From Baffinella frigidus (lineage: Eukaryota; Cryptophyceae; Cryptomonadales; Baffinellaceae): a stretch of 21,032 nt of DNA. Shown here piece after piece: positions 1 through 6,200 of the stretch. The stretch covers positions 1-21,032 of the forward strand of contig MU646788.1 in NCBI GenBank assembly GCA_026770585.1, read 5' to 3'. The notes under the pieces were generated by a model. It was not told where the DNA came from, did not search any database, and worked only from the letters and a program-made list of their open reading frames with translations. Made by a program: the position numbers and the translations under genes. Each line of letters opens with the position of its first letter. The first letter of the stretch is position 1.

Positions 1-160
1 ACCCTTAACCCTAAACTTTAAACCCTTAACCCTTAACCCTAAACTCTAAACTCTAAACCCTACACCCTAAACCTTAAACCTTAAACCATAAAGCATAAAC
101 CCTAGACCCTGAACCCATAAACCCTGGACCTATCAACTCTCACCCAAACACCGTAAACCT
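1..160. repeat. Degenerate telomere-like repeat, C-rich strand on plus
   Basis: Imperfect runs of CCCTAAA, CCCTTAA and CCCTGAA. The units are too variable to be an active chromosome end. The same material recurs throughout the window, so this is interstitial repeat, although a subtelomeric position cannot be excluded from the edge alone. Confidence 0.85.
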
Positions 161-294
161 AGCTCTGTCTCAATTAAATCGGGCTCATCATTTTCTCAGA
201 TTTAACGCCAAAAGTTGACGAATTTGTACCACAAAACAGGGAGATCAACTTCCGATCTCCTCACATGATGACCCGATTTAACTGAGACATAGCT
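161..294. mobile_element. MITE-like inverted-repeat element, 134 bp (family 1)
   Basis: The left end starts AGCTCTGTCTCAATTAAATC. The reverse complement of the right end starts AGCTATGTCTCAGTTAAATC. The arms are about 31 bp with a few mismatches and one indel. The inside is AT-richer than its surroundings and has no ORF. A fragment of the inner part recurs inverted near 8176. The element splits a telomere-like tract, which fits insertion. No clear target-site duplication is visible. Confidence 0.75.
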
Positions 295-295
295 A

Positions 296-658
296 GTGAT
301 CCCTAAAAGATAAACCCTGCAAGATAAACCCTGAACCCTGAATACCCTCACTCCTAACCCCTGACCCCTAACCCCTAACCCACAGAAACTCTAAACCCTA
401 AACCATGCCTAGCCCCTAAACCCTACACCCTAATCCTTAACGCATAGAAACCCTACAGCTTAAACACACTCTACACCCTAAACCCTAAACCATACGCCCT
501 AAACCCCAAACCCTAAACCCTAACCCCTAAACCCTAAACTCTAAACCCCAACCCCCAAACTCTAACCCGGACACCCCAACCCCTAAAAGATAATCCCTAA
601 ACGCTGAACCCTCAACCCTAAACCCTAAATCCTGAACTCCCAACCCCTAACCCCTAAA
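296..658. repeat. Degenerate telomere-like repeat, C-rich strand on plus
   Basis: A continuation of the repeat tract to the right of the 161-294 element. Units are CCCTAAA with many variants (CCCCTAA, CCCTGAA, CTCTAAA). No coding signal. Confidence 0.85.
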
Positions 659-798
659 CCGCGGACGGTAGCCCATCAAAGCTAATCCCTAAACGCTATA
701 CCCCAGAGCCCTGCGGGAGAGAGCGCGCAAGGACGGATCAAGACCGCAGCTAGATCGATATGCACGACAGCCTGAAAGGCAAGCCCCCCCTCCCTCAT

Positions 799-800
<2 letters not shown>

Positions 801-835
<35 letters not shown>

Positions 836-902
836 CTCTCGCCCCCCCCTCCCTCCTCCTGGATCCTGATCCACCGCTGTGTTGCTCCCAGTAAAGAGAG
901 TG

Positions 903-948
<46 letters not shown>
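801..948. repeat. (TC)n ... (GA)n inverted microsatellite
   Basis: A TC tract at about 801-840 is followed, 65 bp later, by a GA tract at about 906-948. The two can pair as one long hairpin. Several apparent ORFs of polar dipeptide repeats here are products of the microsatellite. Confidence 0.9.
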
Positions 949-951
<3 letters not shown>

Positions 952-1367
952 GAGCACCCTTGCCCCATTTCATAGTGACGGAACCCATAATTAGTTGTGT
1001 AAAGTAACTCCTTCTGGTACAAATGATAACACAGGACCTCGTTGAAAAAGGAATCGGAGACCTCTTTAGTTTTCAATGGCCTTTTTTAAAAAATCCACCA
1101 GCACGAGTTGCTTTACAAAACGTTTGATGGGTTGGTTCCGTCACTATTACATTCCACCTCCAGGCAGTCATCTTGCTTTGTACAGTCAGATGCGTGTACC
1201 ACGGGAAATCCCGCACGCGCACACAATCACTTTCTCTCTGAGAGTGCACCTGCGCGGGTGATTTCGGCGATCAGCAATTTGAACTGCGTGTACTCTTTGA
1301 CTGGAATTCATGGCTGCTCGGCTCAGTGAGGGGCCTCGTTGCTCAACCCCTCTGCGCTGGTCCCTGA
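949..1367. other. Non-repetitive stretch without a recognised gene
   Basis: Mixed-composition, AT-richer DNA with short ORFs on both strands. None resembles a known protein or shows exon-like features. It contains no telomere-type units. It might be a remnant of an inserted element or an unrecognised exon. Confidence 0.5.
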
Positions 1368-1515
1368 AACCCAAACCTTAAGCCTTCTTCCCTAAACCCT
1401 AGACCCTAGACTCTAGACCCTGAGACCTGCACCCTGATTCACTGACACTAAACTCCAGACCTCAAGTTAAGATACCACCCCTAAACCCTCAACCCCAACC
1501 CCCAACCCTCAACCC
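1368..1515. repeat. Degenerate telomere-like repeat, C-rich strand on plus
   Basis: Units CCCTAAA, CCCTAGA and CCCAACC. Heavily decayed. Confidence 0.75.
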
Positions 1516-1580
1516 CCAAACCAAAAACGCACAACCTACAACACGTGGACCACCCTCCGGGGGAAGACAGCATAACATTC

Positions 1581-1674
1581 AGGGGTACCTCGCTCATAAG
1601 AAAGTGCCTCCCCCTACGACCCTGCAGTAGGCCTATGCCTAGGGGTGACGCTTCCTTATGAGCGAGGCACCCCT
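1581..1674. mobile_element. MITE-like inverted-repeat element, 94 bp (family 2, copy 1)
   Basis: The left arm begins AGGGGTACCTCGCTCATAAG. The right arm read inverted begins AGGGGTGCCTCGCTCATAAG. A second copy with the same arms lies at 3513-3627. No ORF; the middle is also imperfectly palindromic. Confidence 0.8.
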
Positions 1675-1733
1675 GCAGGACAAGATGCAGGCTGGGTTGA
1701 GGCACGGACAGGCGCCCCCACAAGGCTTCCGGG

Positions 1734-1839
1734 TATCCCTCAAGTGGCGAGGCGGTCAAAATCGACCCCCAAGAGGTCCTAGGCAGGTCCTAGGGCCCTA
1801 CGGTAGGGCGTATGAGCCTACTCGCCACTTAAGGGGATA
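1734..1839. mobile_element. MITE-like inverted-repeat element, about 106 bp (family 3, copy 1)
   Basis: The left arm TATCCCTCAAGTGGCGAG matches the inverted right arm TATCCCCTTAAGTGGCGAG, so the arms are about 18 bp with small differences. A related element sits at 4148-4255 inside the last intron of the hydrolase gene. No coding content. Confidence 0.7.
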
Positions 1840-1938
1840 GACTAGATGTTGTTGTGTGGGGTCGATTTCCCTGGGCCCCAGGAGGCTAAACACTTTCCCC
1901 CGGCGCTGGATGGAGGCGCTACTGGGAAGAACGGCGCT

Positions 1939-2115
1939 GATGGGGGACGCAGGGTGGCGTGGCGGGGCCCGGCTTAGTTGCCGTGATCCCCTCTGGATAG
2001 AGCCCCGCTGGATGGGGGACGCCGGGTGGCGTCGTGGGGCTCGGCTTAGTTGCTGAGAGCCCCGCGACGGATGGGGAACCCAGGGTGGGGTACCTGCAGC
2101 GAGGCCCGGCTAGTG
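1939..2115. repeat. Tandem repeat, three copies of about 60-72 bp
   Basis: Each copy starts with GATGGGG and carries a GGGTGG core and a GGCCCGGCT or GGCTCGGCT tail. Copies start at 1939, 2011 and 2070, and a weaker one may precede them near 1905. The array lies outside any gene I can find. Confidence 0.75.
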
Positions 2116-2317
2116 CTCTGCGCTCGGTGCGACACAGCAATTCGGCCAGTCTCGACTTTACAAACCCGACCTAGTTGATTTTTAAGGTAGGGGGAGTTGT
2201 GAGCCTCGGTCGGACAGGTGATGAGCCTCAATGGTTGACTAATGAAGGTAAGTTCTCTCTCGCTTGTGCGTCGGGCCTTGGCCGGCGCGGCCTCTCTCCT
2301 CCCAAGCGGGGTCACAT

Positions 2318-2470
2318 AAACCCTAAACCCCAAACTCCAAACCTTACACGTTGAACTCTAAACACCGAAGCCTACACCCTAAACGCTAAACCCTCACAAA
2401 TTTCGAACCCCCAAACCCTAAACCCTTAACCGTAAACCCCCTAAACCTCTAGCCCCTCTCAACCTTGAAC
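2318..2470. repeat. Degenerate telomere-like repeat, C-rich strand on plus
   Basis: CCCTAAA and CCCCAAA variants. From about 2515 the orientation of the telomere-type units switches. Confidence 0.75.
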
Positions 2471-2514
2471 CCTAGAACCCAAGGAAGTCGGAGAGTGGGG
2501 TGGTTCCCACGGTA

Positions 2515-2575
2515 GGGTTTAGGGTTTCGGGTTCAGAGTTTAGGTTTTTCAGGGTTTAGGGGTTGAAAGGGTTTA
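2515..2575. repeat. Telomere-like repeat, G-rich strand on plus
   Basis: GGGTTTAGGG-type units, the opposite orientation to the tract ending at 2470. This is the left limit of the region with the orientation seen in the minus-strand gene. Confidence 0.75.
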
Positions 2576-3038
2576 AAATGCCCCCCGAAAATCCGGGGGA
2601 AAGTGGCACCCGTGGCTGCTAAGTGGCATCATGGGCAACCTCAGTGAACCTCAAATGGGGGAACACGTGCCATCTACGGCTTTCTATTCCCTCACAAAAA
2701 CCACTGCATAAAAACCTCCCCAAGAGCAATTATTGCTTCCTGCGATCTACAGCGCCCGTCCCGAATGCAAGGTCCACTTTACTTATGGGACCACTTTACA
2801 CATGCGTCCGCAAGCGCTGAGGTGTGATGCCATGTGGGAATGCCGCAGCCATGCGAGATGCCGCGAGAGGGAGGCACCCGAAATAGCACAATATCCTAAA
2901 GGCTACATAAATGACTTATGTTCTCTTCTTGAGGCGGGCCCGTCCCGAGTCCATGCATCACGTTTGATTGGCAGCACGCCTCACTCGCGCCCAGAGCGTG
3001 TGCTCGACCCCCACCCTGTACATCTGCTGCCTTGTGAA
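2576..3038. other. 3' flank of the hydrolase gene, no recognised gene
   Basis: It contains a short hairpin near 2582-2600 (CCCCCG facing CGGGGG). An open frame of about 100 codons runs on plus at 2733-3050. Its translation resembles nothing I know and has irregular composition, so I do not call it. A poly(A) signal for the neighbouring minus-strand gene could lie here, but I found no convincing one. Confidence 0.45.
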
Positions 3039-3130
3039 GACCGAGTCTAGGACACGCCCGCCTCGGGGGGCATTACCCCAAATACAGTCGGCATAACGCC
3101 CCCCGCGGCAGGGTTGTCCTAGACTCGGTC
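3039..3130. mobile_element. Inverted-repeat (hairpin) element, 92 bp
   Basis: The first 16 bases, GACCGAGTCTAGGACA, are a perfect inverted copy of the last 16. Pairing continues imperfectly through a CGGGGGGC/GCCCCCCG block, so nearly the whole element folds as a stem. It lies about 135 bp beyond the stop codon of the minus-strand hydrolase gene. It could be a MITE or a stem in the 3' flanking transcript; the sequence alone does not decide. Confidence 0.75.
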
Positions 3131-3264
3131 CTCGCCAGCCTGGCTGGCAACCTCGCCTGCCTGCCTCCACTCCATGCTGAGCCTGCGCCTTCCGCAGTCG
3201 TGCTATGTGATGCATACCCCCCCCTCCTCCACACCCCACCCGTCGCTCTGAGAGCAAGCACAGA

Positions 3265-6200
3265 TCACGGTATGGGGCGGAGGGAGCGGAGCTCGGCGCA
3301 GTGGTCCAGGAACATCCGCAGCCCCTGCTTTCGGGTTTCGAGTTTCGGGTTTAGGGTTTAGGGTTTAGGGCTTAGGGTTCAGGGTTTCGGGTTTCGGGTT
3401 TAGGGTTTAGGGTTTAGGGTTTAGGGTTCGAGAGGCGCGTGTGCCAGACAGGCAAGACAGACCCACTTGAGATGCGCCAACAAACACACCCAGCGCGTGT
3501 GCCAGCCACTACAGGGATACCTCGCTCACAAGAAACAGCCCTCCCCCTAGGACCACCACAGGGCCCTAAGCATATGCCTCCTGTAGGGTCCTAGGGGGTG
3601 GTACATTCTTATGAGCGAGGTACCCCTGTACTGACCGTGCGCCGGCAGGTGGTGCACCGTGCTTTGAGACAGACCGGTGTTTGCGGTTTGCTGAGCGCCA
3701 GGGGTCATTTCCTCTCAGCGCAGCGCGCGCGCGCAGCGCTAGTCAAGAGCTAATCACTACCTTAACCCCCCAAGCGCAGGGGTGATTGAGGTCAATGCGC
3801 TCTGGAGATTCGGCTACAAATCGAGCCTGCGTTAGGGGGAATGGATCCACCAACCACCCGAAGTTGACCAGATTGGGATATCCCACCTGTCGTGAATTTC
3901 ACCAGAGGAACACTTCTGAGGTGTACCACTAGTGAAAAAAAAGTCAACTCTAACCCGATCTGGTTGTCTTCTGGTGTCCGGTGGATGGTTGCCATGCTGG
4001 CGCGGCCCGATCGGTACCACCATGTTGGCACTCCTGACCTTTGAGGGTGTTGCGAATGCTGCGGCGGGTCCGGCGTACGGCTCACAGACTATTAGATCAC
4101 TCAACTTAGGGCTCGAGAGTAATAAAGAAGAAGAAGCAGAACAACTTGGAATCCCTTGGCGAGTAGGCTATTACACTCCTACATCGGCCTACAGGTAGGG
4201 AAGCCACGATCTGCTGCGGGTCAAACATGCCCCGCTCGCCACTTGAGAGATACCCACGGGTGGGACAGACCTTGAGGAAGACGTGGTGGTAACGAGACTC
4301 GATGTCGTTGTGCCCCGCGCCGTCGACCCACACGGGCGGGAGAGGGTGGTTGGGCCGGCACATCTGGTGAGGGTTTAGGGTTTAGGGTTTAGGGTTTAGG
4401 GTTTAGGGTTTAGGTTTTAGGTTGTAGGGTGTAGGGTTTACGGTTTATGGTTTATGGTTTAGGGTGTAGGATTAAGCACCTACCACCACCAGCCACCAGA
4501 AGTGAACTATTGGACCGTTCTCGAGAATGGAGAAATCAAGCAGGAGGTCCACCTCAGATGTGGACCCAGCAGGGTTTAGGGTTTAGGGTTTAGGGTTTAG
4601 GGTTTAGGGTTTAGGGTTTAGGGGTGAGGGCAAGGGCACACCTCGTAGAGGTCGTGCCCGTTTGATACGTCGATCACCTGGTGTTTCGTTTAGGGTTTGG
4701 GGTTTGGGGTTTAGGGTTTAGGGTTTAGGGTTTAGGGTTTAGGGTGTAGGGTTTAGGTTTTGGGGGTTGGGGTTCAGGGTTCAGGGTTCAGGGTTCAGGG
4801 TTCAGAGTTCAGGGTTCAGGGTTCAGGGTTACGGGTTTAGGGTTTAGGGTTTAGGGTTTAGGGTTTAGAGTTTATGGTTCCGGGTTCCGGGTTCCGGGTT
4901 CCGGGTTCCGGGTTCCGGGTTCCGGGTTCCGGGTTTCGGGTTACGGGTTTAGGGTTTAGGGTTTAGGGTTTAGGGCTTAGGGTTTAGGGTTACGTGTTTA
5001 GGTTTCAGGGTTTAGAGTTTATGGTTCCAGGTTCCGGGTCTAGGCGGCAACCTCGTCGTGGGTGCCGTGGAAGATCATGATGTGAGCTTCGATTTTGTCT
5101 ATCTTCTGGATCGATGGGCAGAACACCTGGGTTTAGGGTTTAAGGTTTATGGTTTATCGTTTTTATTGTTTGTGGTTATTGTTTATTATGTATTGTTTAT
5201 TGTTTATTGTTTATTGTTTGTGGTTTATGGTTTATTGTCAATTGTCAATGGTTAATTGTTTATTGTTAATTATGGTTTATTGTTTGTGGTTATCGTTTAT
5301 GGTTCAGGGTTCAGGGTTTATAGTTTAGGGTTTAGGGTTTAGGGCTTAGTGCTCCCTGCCAGGATCGGCATCACCTCTGAGACCTCATCGCCCGGGAGGC
5401 GGAGGGGGAGCGTCGGGGCTAGGTGCGTGCGTGAGGGGGGAAGGGGGAGGTCCAGGGTGGGGAAGGGTGAGGACGAGGGTGAGGGGGCGGGGGCGGGGGT
5501 CGGGGGGCAGAAGGGGGGCGGGAGGGGGGGGAGAGAGAAGGGGTCGGACCTTATCGAGGAAGGGGTTCTTGACTTTCGGGAAGACCACTCGCGCTCCCGA
5601 CGCCAGCGGCGACACCAGCACCACCTGACCGCCATTTATCGTTTATGGTTTATGGTTGATTGTTTAGGGTTTAGGGTTTAGTGTTTAGGGTTGAGAGTTT
5701 AGGGTTTAGGGTTTAGGGTTTAGGGTTTAGGGTTTAGGGTTTAGGGTTTGACCCCCATGGAGGGGACGCGCGTGGCGAGGTCGACCGTCGCGGCCGTGCC
5801 AAGTGACTTCCCGTACAGGATGATCTGGTCTGCCGCCCCGTCCAGATCAAACGTATCAGTCAAGGTCTCCTTGGAAGAGTGGCGCACACGCCGAGGACCG
5901 AAAGACGCGCGTCTCAGCAGCGTCCCCAACCCGAACGCCCAGAGGACAGAACAGGGCGACCTGCCCGTATAGGACGAGCAGGTCTGCCGCCCCGCGGCCG
6001 CGCGGGTACCAGCGCGGGCGGTGTCACCAAGATTACCTGCCCCGCGCCACTGCCAAAGAAACGCGGTGCACCGGTCTGCCGCTGGTCAGCCGCGGCGTTC
6101 CAGCGGGTCCCAGCACCGTCACTCACGCGCGTGCTCAGAACAGGGTCACCCTGCAAAGCGCGCCCTGGATGCGCCTGCCTGCCTGCCTGTCTGCACACCA

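Noticed and set aside
1-660. True chromosome end
   Set aside because: Units are strongly degenerate, interrupted by a MITE and unique DNA, and similar tracts fill introns on both strands further in.
2733-3050. 105-codon plus frame
   Set aside because: No recognisable domain, no exon-type support, and ends in the hairpin element.
5349-5681. Gly/Arg/Glu-rich plus frame and Pro-rich minus frames
   Set aside because: They arise from the purine tract in intron 6. Only 5550-5624 on minus is coding.
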